This document shows, one piece after another, positions 29,841 through 38,756 of a stretch of DNA of 64,000 bases. The notes below the pieces were generated by a model. The model had not been told where the DNA came from, did not search any database, and was given only the letters and a program-made list of their open reading frames with translations. The stretch is from Proteiniphilum propionicum. Lineage in GTDB: Bacteria > Bacteroidota > Bacteroidia > Bacteroidales > Dysgonomonadaceae. Made by a program: the position numbers and the translations under genes. How positions within the stretch are numbered: position 1 is the first letter of the stretch; each line of letters starts with the position of its first letter. Location: positions 3,576,501 to 3,640,500 of the forward strand of contig NZ_CP073586.1 in the NCBI RefSeq assembly GCF_022267555.1, given 5' to 3'.

Positions 29841-31856
29841 ATGGAACCGAAAGAAGGAAAAATTACAGAATTGCCCGACAATGCATATCGGGAGCTGAAG
29901 CCGGGGGAAGATTACAGTCCGGTAATGCCTGCAGATAAACCAGTGAAAGAAGCCACCCCATGGGCAGTAGGAATGGGATTGCTGATGGCAGTTATTTTCT
30001 CGGCTGCAGCTGCTTATTCAGGCTTGAAAATAGGTCAGGTGTTTGAAGCAGCTATCCCAATCTCCATCATTGCTGTAGGGGCATCGGCAGCCTTCCGTAA
30101 GAAAAATGCACTTGGGCAGAATGTCATCATCCAATCCATTGGCGCATCATCGGGTGTGATTGTTGCCGGAGCAGTCTTCACAATTCCAGGACTATATATC
30201 CTCCAGGCCAGGTATCCCGAAATTCAGATTAACTTCTGGCAGATTTTTTTCTCTTCACTCCTCGGGGGATTCCTTGGAATACTGTTCCTCATTCCTTTCA
30301 GGAAATACTTCGTGAAAGATATGCACGGAAAACTTCCTTTTCCCGAAGCTACCGCAACTACAGAGATACTTATGACCGGTGAGAAGGGGGGAAGCCAGGC
30401 ACGCTTGCTGGTTACAAGCGGGCTCATCGGAGGATTATTCGATTTCTGCTTCTCAGCTTTCCGGCTCTGGAGCGAAGAAATTACAACTCGAATAATTCCT
30501 GCTGGTGCCATGCTAGCGGAAAAGTTTAAGATGGTATTGAAATTCAATGTAAGTGCACTCATCTTTAGCTTTGGTTATCTGGTAGGATTGCGTTTTGCAC
30601 TGATAATTACCGTCGGCTCGTTACTCTCGTGGCTGGTGTTAATACCAATGGTAAACGAGATTGGAACGCTGGCAGCTGCCGCAAGTGGGGGTGTAAATCC
30701 GTTCGCTGCTATGACGGCAGAACAGATTTTCGCTGAGTACGTACGTCCGATAGGCATAGGCGCTATAGCAATGGCAGGTATCATCGGCATCATCAAATCT
30801 TCAGGCGTGATTGGAAGTGCTTTCAAGCTTGCAGTAGGAAAAAAAGGTGTCGCAGCTACTGGCAAAACTGAGATAAAACGTACACAACGGGATCTGAAAA
30901 TGTCGTTTGTGATGTTATTTCTGTTCCTTACACTTGTTGCTGTTTTTATTTTTCTTATCACAGGAGTTAAGATTACATTAGTGCAGTCGATTGTTGCGCT
31001 ACTCACCATCACCATAATCTCTTTTCTCTTTACCACTGTTGCGGCAAATGCCATAGCCATAGTAGGCTCTAACCCCGTTTCAGGCATGACTCTTATGACC
31101 TTGATACTTTCATCAGTAATCCTGGTTTCAGTGGGACTGGAAGGCTGGCAGGGTATGGTCAGCGGCTTGATTATCGGAGGGATTGTCTGTACAGCGCTCT
31201 CCATGGCTGGCGGGTTTGTTACCGACCTTAAAATTGGTTACTGGCTTGGCTCCACTCCGGCAAAACAGGAATCGTATAAGTTTCTTGGAACACTTGTCTC
31301 CGCAGCTACCGTAGGCGCTGTTATTTTTATTCTGAACGAAGCTTATGGGTTTGTTGCTACTCCAGAGCATCCTAATCCCATGGTGGCACCTCAGGCAAAT
31401 GCCATGGCGGCAATCATTGAGCCGTTGATGGCAGGCAGCGGCGTAAGCTGGACGTTACTGGGTATTGGAGCTGTAATAGCCATACTGGTGAACTGGCTGA
31501 AGGTGTCTCCACTGGCCTTTGCGCTCGGGATGTTTATCCCACTTCCTTTGAATACCCCTCTTATTGTAGGCGGATTGCTGAATCACTGGGTAAATAAAAG
31601 CACAAAAGATAAAGAGCTGAATAATTCCCGTCATCAGCGTGCCATCCTTATCTCTTCAGGATTTATTGCAGGTGCTGCCCTATTTGGAGTATTGGGAGCC
31701 CTTATCATCTTTCTCACAGGGAAGAGTGACGTTCTTAATATTGGTTTGTGGGCAAACCCAGGTGGAACAAGAGCACAGATAGTAGCACTGTTTGCCTTTA
31801 CCGGACTGGTTACTTATTTTGTCTGGGAGACAAAACGGGCGAAAAAAGGAGATTAG
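29841..31856 (+). CDS. OPT family oligopeptide transporter
   Basis: This 671-residue integral membrane protein of the oligopeptide transporter superfamily has about 14-16 hydrophobic helices and the family motifs SGLKIGQVFEAAIPISIIA and LPFPEATATTEILMTGEKG. Family members import small peptides or metal-chelates by symport. It is divergent from the dipeptidyl peptidase gene, which would supply short peptides, and 64 nt ahead of the GH92 gene. The 280-nt spacer before it (29561-29840) has no clear second gene. Confidence 0.9.
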   Translation: MEPKEGKITELPDNAYRELKPGEDYSPVMPADKPVKEATPWAVGMGLLMAVIFSAAAAYSGLKIGQVFEAAIPISIIAVGASAAFRKKNALGQNVIIQSIGASSGVIVAGAVFTIPGLYILQARYPEIQINFWQIFFSSLLGGFLGILFLIPFRKYFVKDMHGKLPFPEATATTEILMTGEKGGSQARLLVTSGLIGGLFDFCFSAFRLWSEEITTRIIPAGAMLAEKFKMVLKFNVSALIFSFGYLVGLRFALIITVGSLLSWLVLIPMVNEIGTLAAAASGGVNPFAAMTAEQIFAEYVRPIGIGAIAMAGIIGIIKSSGVIGSAFKLAVGKKGVAATGKTEIKRTQRDLKMSFVMLFLFLTLVAVFIFLITGVKITLVQSIVALLTITIISFLFTTVAANAIAIVGSNPVSGMTLMTLILSSVILVSVGLEGWQGMVSGLIIGGIVCTALSMAGGFVTDLKIGYWLGSTPAKQESYKFLGTLVSAATVGAVIFILNEAYGFVATPEHPNPMVAPQANAMAAIIEPLMAGSGVSWTLLGIGAVIAILVNWLKVSPLAFALGMFIPLPLNTPLIVGGLLNHWVNKSTKDKELNNSRHQRAILISSGFIAGAALFGVLGALIIFLTGKSDVLNIGLWANPGGTRAQIVALFAFTGLVTYFVWETKRAKKGD

Positions 31857-31920
31857 TTGAATACAGAAAAAAACAAATCGACGGAAAAGATCTTTTGCTT
31901 TGCATAAACAAGAAAATGTT

Positions 31921-34125
31921 ATGAATAAAACGATATTAATATGCGTGTTGCTGTTATTTACTGCATCGTGCACAATGAAAAACGAAAAAAACTCTGTTTC
32001 AAATGAGACAGACCTCACTAAATATGTAAATCCATTTATAGGAACTGCTTTCACGGGACACACCTTTCCCGGGGCGGCTTATCCTTTGGGAATGATGCAA
32101 CCGGGACCGGAGACAGGTAACTTTTCATGGGAATACTGTTCCGGTTATTTCTATGATGACAAACGTATAAACGGTTTCTCTCAAAACCGGCTTAACGGTA
32201 CAGGATGTGTCGACCTGGGCGATTTGCTGATGCAGCCCTTCTCAGGGGAGAAACGTAACGACCTGAGCAGCAGCTTCGACAAAGCTACCGAGAAAGCCTC
32301 TCCTGGTTATTATGCGGTTAAACTTTCAGATAACGAAGTAGATGTGGAGATTACAGCCGCACCACACGTAGCTTTTCACAAATACACTTTTGCCCCGGGT
32401 AAAAAAGCCAACCTGCTGGCGGACTTCCAGAGCGGGCTGGTATGGCAAAAAGAGAAGCTTTTCACCCATGTGCTCGATAATAAGATTAACTTCGAAGGTA
32501 ACAGGGTGATTACCGGCTACACCCGCCGTACTGAGTGGGTAGAGAGAACCTACTACTTCGCGATTGAGTTCAACAAGCCGATACTCTCTTCTGAGAGACT
32601 CGATCCTCGTGATCCCAGGGAAAAAGCTCCGCGCTATATCCTCACATTCGATATGCAGTCCGATACTACTTTAAAAATGAAGGTCGCCATGTCAAGGACA
32701 AGTATAGAAGGTGCAAAAGGCAATCTTACAGCCGAGGTGAGAGGATGGGACTTTGAAAAGGTGCGCCAAAATGCAAAAGAGGAGTGGAACAGATATCTTT
32801 CGCGGGTAAAAATAGAGGGCACAGATAACGAAAAGACAAACTTCTACACATCACTTTACCACCTCTACATCCAGCCCAACAATATTGCCGACACAGATGG
32901 TAAATATACAGGCCCAAACCGCGAAGTATCCCTGTCGCCCACCGGGAAGTACTACTCCACACTATCTCAGTGGGATACCTTCCGTGCAGCCTTTCCCATG
33001 TACACCATTCTCAGTCCGGAAATAATACCGGACCTGGTAAACTCAATGATAGACTACAGCGGGCAAAAAGGGCACCTGCCCATCTGGGCACTTATGGGGC
33101 AGGAAACTTATACTATGATCGGGAATCACTCTATTCCTATGATAGTTGATGCATTTCTCAAAGGATTTGATGGCTTCGATGCGGAAAAAGCCTTCCGTCA
33201 GATTAAAAAATCGGTTACCGAAAGTAAACATCCGAAATCGGATTGGGACCTATACGATAGGTATGGTTACTACCCTTATGACACAATAAAGCTGGAATCG
33301 GTTTCACGTACGCTGGAGTGCGGCTTCGATGATTACTCTGCCGCGATGATGGCACAAAAGATGGGCAAAACTGACGACCATGGGTTCTTTATGAAGCGTT
33401 CAGGTTATTACAGGAACCTGTTCGACAAAGAGACCAACAGCATGCGTCCTAAAAACTCGAATGGCGACTGGCTATCACCGTTCGACCCTTATGAGCTGGC
33501 ACACGCCGACTCGAATATTGGAGGTCATTATACTGAAGGGAATGCACTTCAATATACATGGCATGTGTTGCAGGATATCCCAGGGCTCATTGATCTGATG
33601 GGAGGGAAAGAGGCCGCAGGCAAAGTACTCGACTACCTCTTTAACACAACCCAAGAGACTACCGGTAAACTTTCCGATGTGACCGGACTGATTGGGCAGT
33701 ACGCGCATGGTAACGAACCGAGTCACCATGTAGCATACATCTACTCATACCTCGACAGGCCGGAAGAGACTCAACGACTGGTACGGCAAATCACCACCAA
33801 CTTCTACCGGAACAAACCTGATGGACTTATTGGTAATGACGACTGCGGCCAGATGTCTGCCTGGTACATGTTCTCTGCCATGGGATTCTATCCTGTAAAT
33901 CCTGTGAGCGGCGAACTGGTATTTGGTGCCCCGCAGATACCTAAAGCTTCATTAAATGTGGGTAATGGAAAGTATTTCACCATGGAGGCAAAAAACCTCT
34001 CTGCTGAAAACATGTATGTTGAGAGGATTGAACTGAACGGGCAACCCTATGACAAAAAATTCATCACCTACAAGGATATTATGAATGGCAGTAAGCTGAT
34101 ATTCTATATGACAGACAACCCTTAA
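31921..34125 (+). CDS. GH92 family alpha-mannosidase, lipoprotein
   Basis: This 734-residue protein has a lipoprotein signal (LLFTASC) and the glycoside hydrolase family 92 fold. Diagnostic segments include YVNPFIGTAFTGHTFPGAAY, FSQNRLNGTGC, HYTEGNALQYTWHV and GNDDCGQMSAWYMFSAMG. GH92 enzymes are calcium-dependent exo-alpha-mannosidases, mainly alpha-1,2, that trim N-glycan mannose. I chose ATG 31921 because it gives a clean lipobox start MNKTILICVLLLF; a start seven codons upstream is possible. It would act at the cell surface or in the periplasm, downstream of the PNGase F-like enzyme encoded at 2.6 kb. Confidence 0.92.
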   Translation: MNKTILICVLLLFTASCTMKNEKNSVSNETDLTKYVNPFIGTAFTGHTFPGAAYPLGMMQPGPETGNFSWEYCSGYFYDDKRINGFSQNRLNGTGCVDLGDLLMQPFSGEKRNDLSSSFDKATEKASPGYYAVKLSDNEVDVEITAAPHVAFHKYTFAPGKKANLLADFQSGLVWQKEKLFTHVLDNKINFEGNRVITGYTRRTEWVERTYYFAIEFNKPILSSERLDPRDPREKAPRYILTFDMQSDTTLKMKVAMSRTSIEGAKGNLTAEVRGWDFEKVRQNAKEEWNRYLSRVKIEGTDNEKTNFYTSLYHLYIQPNNIADTDGKYTGPNREVSLSPTGKYYSTLSQWDTFRAAFPMYTILSPEIIPDLVNSMIDYSGQKGHLPIWALMGQETYTMIGNHSIPMIVDAFLKGFDGFDAEKAFRQIKKSVTESKHPKSDWDLYDRYGYYPYDTIKLESVSRTLECGFDDYSAAMMAQKMGKTDDHGFFMKRSGYYRNLFDKETNSMRPKNSNGDWLSPFDPYELAHADSNIGGHYTEGNALQYTWHVLQDIPGLIDLMGGKEAAGKVLDYLFNTTQETTGKLSDVTGLIGQYAHGNEPSHHVAYIYSYLDRPEETQRLVRQITTNFYRNKPDGLIGNDDCGQMSAWYMFSAMGFYPVNPVSGELVFGAPQIPKASLNVGNGKYFTMEAKNLSAENMYVERIELNGQPYDKKFITYKDIMNGSKLIFYMTDNP

Positions 34126-34300
34126 ACCGTTAACTTCAAACAAAAGAATTTCAGTAGAAGCGATTCACATTTAATGATGACAGGTAAAACAGGCATCGTT
34201 AGATATCAGTCTGCATTTTATTACAGATAATATTTTCTATCGCGAGTGTCCTGTTTAAAATTGAGTAAATGTCATATACTGCTTCATAATAGTAGCTGGG

Positions 34301-34384
34301 GTCAGCTTGGTCACAAAAGATTTACCCGACGACTATTTTGTGGCCAGCAACCCTACAACAATAAAAAAGTGGTTCAACCAATAA
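34301..34384 (+). pseudogene. short coding-like remnant, unidentified
   Basis: In the 475-nt space between the GH92 gene and aspA one frame reads SLVTKDLPDDYFVASNPTT then IKKWFNQ and a stop. Stops close the frame just upstream (34287-34297). It resembles the C-terminus of a lost gene but I cannot name it. The rest of the space (34126-34300 and 34385-34564) shows nothing further. Confidence 0.25.
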
Positions 34385-34564
34385 AATGTAATACAGTGTA
34401 AAAAGTATCCTGAATTGAAATTCAACTGCAGCAGCTTGCCAACTTAAACCCGAAAGAATTAACAGGAAAATTAATAAGAATAAACTATTTCGCCTTCGGC
34501 AAACTTAATCGGAAGAAAACATATTAATTAATCAGATTTCATCGTTTCTGTTACAAAAAAGTTG

Positions 34565-34572
34565 TATTTTTG
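34565..34572 (+). promoter_or_regulatory. -7 element of the aspA promoter
   Basis: TATTTTTG fits TAnnTTTG. The -33 region is only T-rich (GTTTCTG near 34544-34550). Transcription would start near 34579, about 20 nt before the ATG at 34601, which supports that start. Confidence 0.45.
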
Positions 34573-34600
34573 GAATAAATTAATTTTAAACATAATAGCA

Positions 34601-36019
34601 ATGAATTTAAGTGGAATAAACCGCCATGAACACGATCTTCTGGGGGAAATGGAAATACCGGTGGAGTACTATTACGGAATACAGACCATGCGGGCTGTAC
34701 AGAACTTCAATATAAGCCGCTCCAAGCTATATCACTACCCACAGCTGATTAAAGGCCTGGCTGATGTGAAAGCCGCTTCGGCAATGGCAAATCATCACTT
34801 GGGTTTGATGGACGAGAAAATAAAAGATGCCATCGTAAAAACATGCTCAGAGATTAAAGAGGGTAAACTACATGACCACTTTGTGGTGGATATGATTCAG
34901 GGAGGTGCGGGTACTTCAACCAATATGAATGCTAATGAGGTAATAGCCAACCGTGCACTTGAGCTAATGGGTTATACAAGGGGGGAATATCAGTACTGTC
35001 ACCCAAACAACCATGTAAATCTTTCCCAGTCTACAAACGACGCCTACCCTACAGCACTTAAAATTGCGCTCTATAGGGGTATAGGTGGATTAATAGACGC
35101 AGTTACCAAAATAATTGAGGCTTTCCGTGAAAAGGGAAAAGAGTTCTCAGATGTAATTAAGATGGGACGTACCCAACTTCAGGATGCTGTTCCTATGACT
35201 CTGGGGCAAGAATTTGAGGCATTTGCTGTGACGCTGGAAGAGGAGATACAACGAATGGAACAGAACCGGACACTGTTGTGCGAGGTTAATATGGGGGCCA
35301 CTGCTATCGGCACGGGAATAAATTCCGATCCTGAATATGCGAAAGTGTGCACCTGCTACCTGGCAAAAATTTCAGAAATAGACCTGGTGCCGGCTTCAAA
35401 CCTGATTGAAGCTACCAGCGACACGGGAGTATTTATTATGAACTCAGCGGCTATTAAACGGCTGGCAGTGAAACTGTCAAAGATATGCAACGATCTTCGT
35501 CTTCTTTCATCGGGGCCTAGAACGGGATTAAACGAGATCAACCTACCTCCGATGCAGCCTGGATCGTCAATCATGCCGGGGAAGGTAAACCCGGTAATTC
35601 CGGAGGTAGTTAATCAGATAGCCTATAAGGTTATAGGTAACGACCTTACGGTGACCATGGCCTCTGAAGCAGGGCAGTTGCAGCTTAACGTAATGGAACC
35701 GATTATCGCTTTCTCACTTATGGAGAACATTGAAACACTGATTCAGGGAATACATACTCTACGCGAAAAATGTATCACTGGCATCACAGTAAATGCAGAT
35801 AGGTGCAGGGAGATGGTAATGAACAGCATAGGGCTGGTGACGGCGCTGAACCCCTATCTGGGCTACGAAAACTCGACCAAACTAGCGTCGGAAGCATTGA
35901 AAACGGGAAAGGGCATTTATGAGTTGATCCTTGAATTACGTCTGATGGATAAGGAGCGGCTCGATGATATTCTTAAGCCGGAAAATATGATCAGTCCGAG
36001 AAAAATAATAAAAGAGTGA
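34601..36019 (+). CDS. aspA: aspartate ammonia-lyase
   Basis: Aspartase converts L-aspartate to fumarate and ammonia, feeding fumarate respiration. The 472-residue protein shows the fumarase/aspartase superfamily regions: GGAGTSTNMNANEV, NLSQSTNDAYPTAL, GRTQLQDAVPMTLGQEF, and the signature GSSIMPGKVNPVIPE. HLF-type fumarases are close relatives, but the EGQL-like SEAGQLQLNVMEPII and the opening RHEHDLLGEMEIPVEYYYG favour aspartase. The reading frame opens 13 codons earlier, but ATG 34601 gives the family start. It is monocistronic. Confidence 0.88.
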   Translation: MNLSGINRHEHDLLGEMEIPVEYYYGIQTMRAVQNFNISRSKLYHYPQLIKGLADVKAASAMANHHLGLMDEKIKDAIVKTCSEIKEGKLHDHFVVDMIQGGAGTSTNMNANEVIANRALELMGYTRGEYQYCHPNNHVNLSQSTNDAYPTALKIALYRGIGGLIDAVTKIIEAFREKGKEFSDVIKMGRTQLQDAVPMTLGQEFEAFAVTLEEEIQRMEQNRTLLCEVNMGATAIGTGINSDPEYAKVCTCYLAKISEIDLVPASNLIEATSDTGVFIMNSAAIKRLAVKLSKICNDLRLLSSGPRTGLNEINLPPMQPGSSIMPGKVNPVIPEVVNQIAYKVIGNDLTVTMASEAGQLQLNVMEPIIAFSLMENIETLIQGIHTLREKCITGITVNADRCREMVMNSIGLVTALNPYLGYENSTKLASEALKTGKGIYELILELRLMDKERLDDILKPENMISPRKIIKE

Positions 36020-36204
36020 TCATATCTTATTTTCGCTATGACTTACTGATACACTCACCGGAAAATAATCATTATATGCACCGTACTGATTGAGCCTTTA
36101 CCGGCAAATTGTCATCAGGTATAAGGGCTAAATATCTGTTAAACCGGACAAAAAATAAACTTTATTCAAAATGGTGGCTCTGCTTAGAAAGCCACATATA
36201 AAAA

Positions 36205-36241
36205 ATACTTATAATGCATTGAATATCATCATATATTTTGG
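36205..36241. repeat. copy 1 of a dispersed ~37-nt repeat
   Basis: ATACTTATAATGCATTGAAT and the following ATATCATCATATATTTTGG-like bases recur, with about six differences, at 38296-38333, and a 21-nt core recurs more loosely at 47589-47609. The similarity seems to continue for a further 25 nt downstream. It may be the worn end of a mobile element. Confidence 0.45.
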
Positions 36242-36286
36242 TCCTATTGCAACGAAAGTGCTTCAAGGGGGCTCGAATGGTTTCAA

Positions 36287-36892
36287 TTATAAAATAATTG
36301 AAGATACTGGTACCGAAATATTATCTTCAATATCAATCAAAGCATTTATCAGATATACCTTTTGGTACAATGATAAATCGTCAATCGTTATCTTTTTTTC
36401 TCTGATAATTCCGTTTTTCAGTAAAAATTTCCGTTTGGTCCCCTCAAGCAGATATGTTTCCGGAGTAAACAACGCTCCATCTGACGATTCAAATACAAGG
36501 TTGCTAAATGAGCTGTCGGTAATATTCCCATTTTTTGTTATTATAATATCATCGGCTGTTTTTTTTTGCATAAGAAGATTTTGCAAAGCATCTCTGACAA
36601 CAGATTTATAACAATAGGTGATGCTGTTGTCTTCAATAACCTGCAATGAACGAATTGTTTTAAATTCATAAGCGAAAAATTCTACAGATATGATATCCTC
36701 ATCATACAAAATTCTGCATTTAACTCTTTTCCCTTTTAAATGAGAAGGTATCAGAGAGGTGTTTATATCTATTTCCGGCTTCGTACCATAATGCAAGAAA
36801 GCGGTTTCATGCACTCTCTCCCGATGGAGATTGAGATTGTAAATAACTCCCTCTTCAATTCTCAATGTTTCAATGAAAACAGGCCGTTTCAT
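36287..36892 (-). CDS. pabC: aminotransferase class IV, probable aminodeoxychorismate lyase
   Basis: This 201-residue PLP enzyme would split aminodeoxychorismate into p-aminobenzoate and pyruvate for folate synthesis. CYKSVVRD carries the likely PLP-binding lysine; NGNITDSSFSNLVF is the class IV cofactor-binding segment, with Asp where Glu is more usual; TPETYLLEGTKRKFLL is also typical. It is shorter than the usual 250-270 residues, as in other Bacteroidota versions next to pabB. Its start overlaps the pabB stop by 4 nt, which supports the assignment over branched-chain aminotransferase. Confidence 0.75.
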   Translation of the reverse strand: MKRPVFIETLRIEEGVIYNLNLHRERVHETAFLHYGTKPEIDINTSLIPSHLKGKRVKCRILYDEDIISVEFFAYEFKTIRSLQVIEDNSITYCYKSVVRDALQNLLMQKKTADDIIITKNGNITDSSFSNLVFESSDGALFTPETYLLEGTKRKFLLKNGIIREKKITIDDLSLYQKVYLINALIDIEDNISVPVSSIIL

Positions 36893-37863
36893 ACAAAAGG
36901 CAGATACACTTTATTCAATACTTCCTGATATTCTTTTTTACAAACACTATCGATGGTTATTCCCCCTCCACTCCTAAAATAAAATTTATTACCATCTTGT
37001 TCAACAAAGCGAATTAAAACAGCCGAGTCCAGATCTTCACCATCAAAATAACCGGCAACTCCACAATAATAGCCTCTTTCAACTCCTTCTATCTCACCCA
37101 ATATCTCCAATACTTCGTGTTTGGGCGTTCCAGTAATAGAGCCTCCGGGCAAAAGAGAGAAAATAATATCGCCTATATGTTGCCTGTAATCCGCCGGAAG
37201 CTCTCCTGCTATCTCCGAACTGACCTGCAACAGATCCTTTCTGTTTGTATTCAACCGATCAATGTACCTGAAGCGCGACACATGAACATTTTTGGAGATC
37301 GCACCCAGCTCTTTGCTCATTAAAGCTACGGTTGCCTTATGTTCGTTTATCTCCTTTTCATCCTCCAACAGAATTTGTTCTGCATTTGCAATACCTGCAT
37401 CAATTGTCCCCTTCATGGGATTGGTAGAAATTATTCCACTGGCAATTTTGACAAAGCGCTCAGGAGAAAAACATACAAACCTGCCGGGTATATAAATCTG
37501 ATATCGAGACTCACTCAAAGCAAAAATATTTTCAAGTGAAAGTTCCGTTTCAATTTCTGTCCTTTCAGTCAGATTTGCCAAAAATATTTTCTGCTGCATC
37601 AGATATGTTTGTAATTTATCGAATCTCTTCTTATATGTTTCAAAATTATTGGGGATTATATTGAAATATGTATCTGTCGGGGAAAAAGAAAAAGGTTTTC
37701 TCCCGGCTTCTGGAAACTTGAAAAATATTTCGTCCTGATAAAGCGGATCGGACACGATATAACCTTCTGTCTGTTCATAATTAATAACAAAGAAAAAAGG
37801 CTGTCCCAAGGCAGCCAATTTATTCATATCATCTTTTAGAAGTATAGTGCTTGAGTATAACAT
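36889..37863 (-). CDS. pabB: aminodeoxychorismate synthase component I
   Basis: This 324-residue protein contains the chorismate-binding domain that forms 4-amino-4-deoxychorismate using ammonia from PabA. NPMKGTID, LMSKELGAISKNV, LLPGGSITGTPK and GYYCGVAGYFDG are the anthranilate/ADC synthase family motifs. It lacks the long N-terminal TrpE-type domain, as in compact Bacteroidota PabB. ATG 37827 is an alternative start, but the longer frame aligns better with homologs. It overlaps pabC by 4 nt. No pabA lies in the window. Confidence 0.82.
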   Translation of the reverse strand: MLYSSTILLKDDMNKLAALGQPFFFVINYEQTEGYIVSDPLYQDEIFFKFPEAGRKPFSFSPTDTYFNIIPNNFETYKKRFDKLQTYLMQQKIFLANLTERTEIETELSLENIFALSESRYQIYIPGRFVCFSPERFVKIASGIISTNPMKGTIDAGIANAEQILLEDEKEINEHKATVALMSKELGAISKNVHVSRFRYIDRLNTNRKDLLQVSSEIAGELPADYRQHIGDIIFSLLPGGSITGTPKHEVLEILGEIEGVERGYYCGVAGYFDGEDLDSAVLIRFVEQDGNKFYFRSGGGITIDSVCKKEYQEVLNKVYLPFV

Positions 37864-37884
37864 GTTTATTTTTTTATTGCCTTT

Positions 37885-38043
37885 CTATTCTTTGCTGTCC
37901 CATAGTTTCAGCATTGGTATCATATCACTGTATTGTTCTGCATATTGTGTCTTTGGAGAGTCGCAAATGCCCGTTTTTGACTGCCCATGAACAGAAGTCA
38001 TAGCAATAAAGACAAGCACCGCAGTAAAACAATATTTTTTCAT
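37885..38043 (-). CDS. very small exported protein, unknown
   Basis: A 52-residue frame starts MKKYCFTAVLVFIAMTSVHG, a good signal peptide, and leaves a mature peptide of about 30 residues ending MLKLWDSKE. I do not recognise it. It sits 21 nt upstream of pabB on the same strand and has a -7 promoter element 48 nt before it, so it may be transcribed with pabBC. It could instead be the remains of a larger gene. Confidence 0.4.
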   Translation of the reverse strand: MKKYCFTAVLVFIAMTSVHGQSKTGICDSPKTQYAEQYSDMIPMLKLWDSKE

Positions 38044-38090
38044 TAAAATTATGAGTATTAAAAATAACACTGAAAAAGTTATTTATTAAA

Positions 38091-38098
38091 CAAATTTA
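38091..38098 (-). promoter_or_regulatory. -7 element ahead of the small exported protein and pabBC
   Basis: Minus-strand TAAATTTG is an exact match to TAnnTTTG. TTG triplets lie 15 and 24 bp upstream, so the -33 spacing is not ideal. Confidence 0.4.
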
Positions 38099-38154
38099 CA
38101 ATAATCTTCAATGCAATATATACAATATTCATAATATTTATCAACTGTTCTGTA

Positions 38155-38234
38155 AATCACTACCTAAAAACCATATTGTTACTCGTGATAGCACTAATAC
38201 CTCAGTGAGATACTTGCCAATCACTACCTAAAAA
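38155..38234. repeat. 16-bp direct repeat pair in the 38.1-38.7 kb spacer
   Basis: AATCACTACCTAAAAA occurs at 38155-38170 and 38219-38234, 64 bp apart. No gene is seen here. It may be a protein-binding pair or a trace of a duplication. Confidence 0.5.
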
Positions 38235-38295
38235 ACAAATTTTACTCCCCGATTTAATTGATGAGTCTGCTCATAAGACCTTAGTATCAAAAATA

Positions 38296-38333
38296 ATTAC
38301 TTATAATGCACTGAATATCAATATATGTTTTGG
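38296..38333. repeat. copy 2 of the dispersed ~37-nt repeat
   Basis: ATTACTTATAATGCACTGAA continues as in the copy at 36205-36241, in the same orientation, 2.1 kb away on the other side of pabBC. Confidence 0.45.
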
Positions 38334-38485
38334 CATGATGATGAAAGAGACTTTTCGGAGGGAATACATCGATATATTCAAAAGCGCAGTACAGATGAAA
38401 TAATGATGTTTATCTGCCTGTTGTAACGATATCTGTTGTAATGAATATGCATTTTGTAACAATTGTTTTTTCAACACCTTTCGTT

Positions 38486-38539
38486 AACATTGGCTTACCA
38501 AAACCTCTTATTACCATTGGTTTACCAAAACCCGCAATT
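38486..38539. repeat. two tandem 27-bp repeats upstream of the transport cassette
   Basis: AACATTGGCTTACCAAAACC (38486 on) is followed head to tail by ACCATTGGTTTACCAAAACC (38513 on), each unit 27 bp, and a partial AACATT begins a third unit. The block lies about 220 bp ahead of the outer-membrane protein gene and could be operator sites. The rest of 38071-38756 has no gene. Confidence 0.65.
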
Positions 38540-38756
38540 AACATTATTTAAGGGTGTCATATTCCAAAAAAGTAAACTATATTTTTACCTTTACTTAATT
38601 ATCGCATCTATCCCTGCTATATGCATATAGCTAAATAAAAGATGTTTATACGTTTTAATGGCACTTGTTGCATGCGATAAGCATTATGCTCTTTTAGCGA
38701 TTACAATTAAACTACTCTTTTAGGTATGGAATAACACCGGTGCAAAAGGAAGAAAG

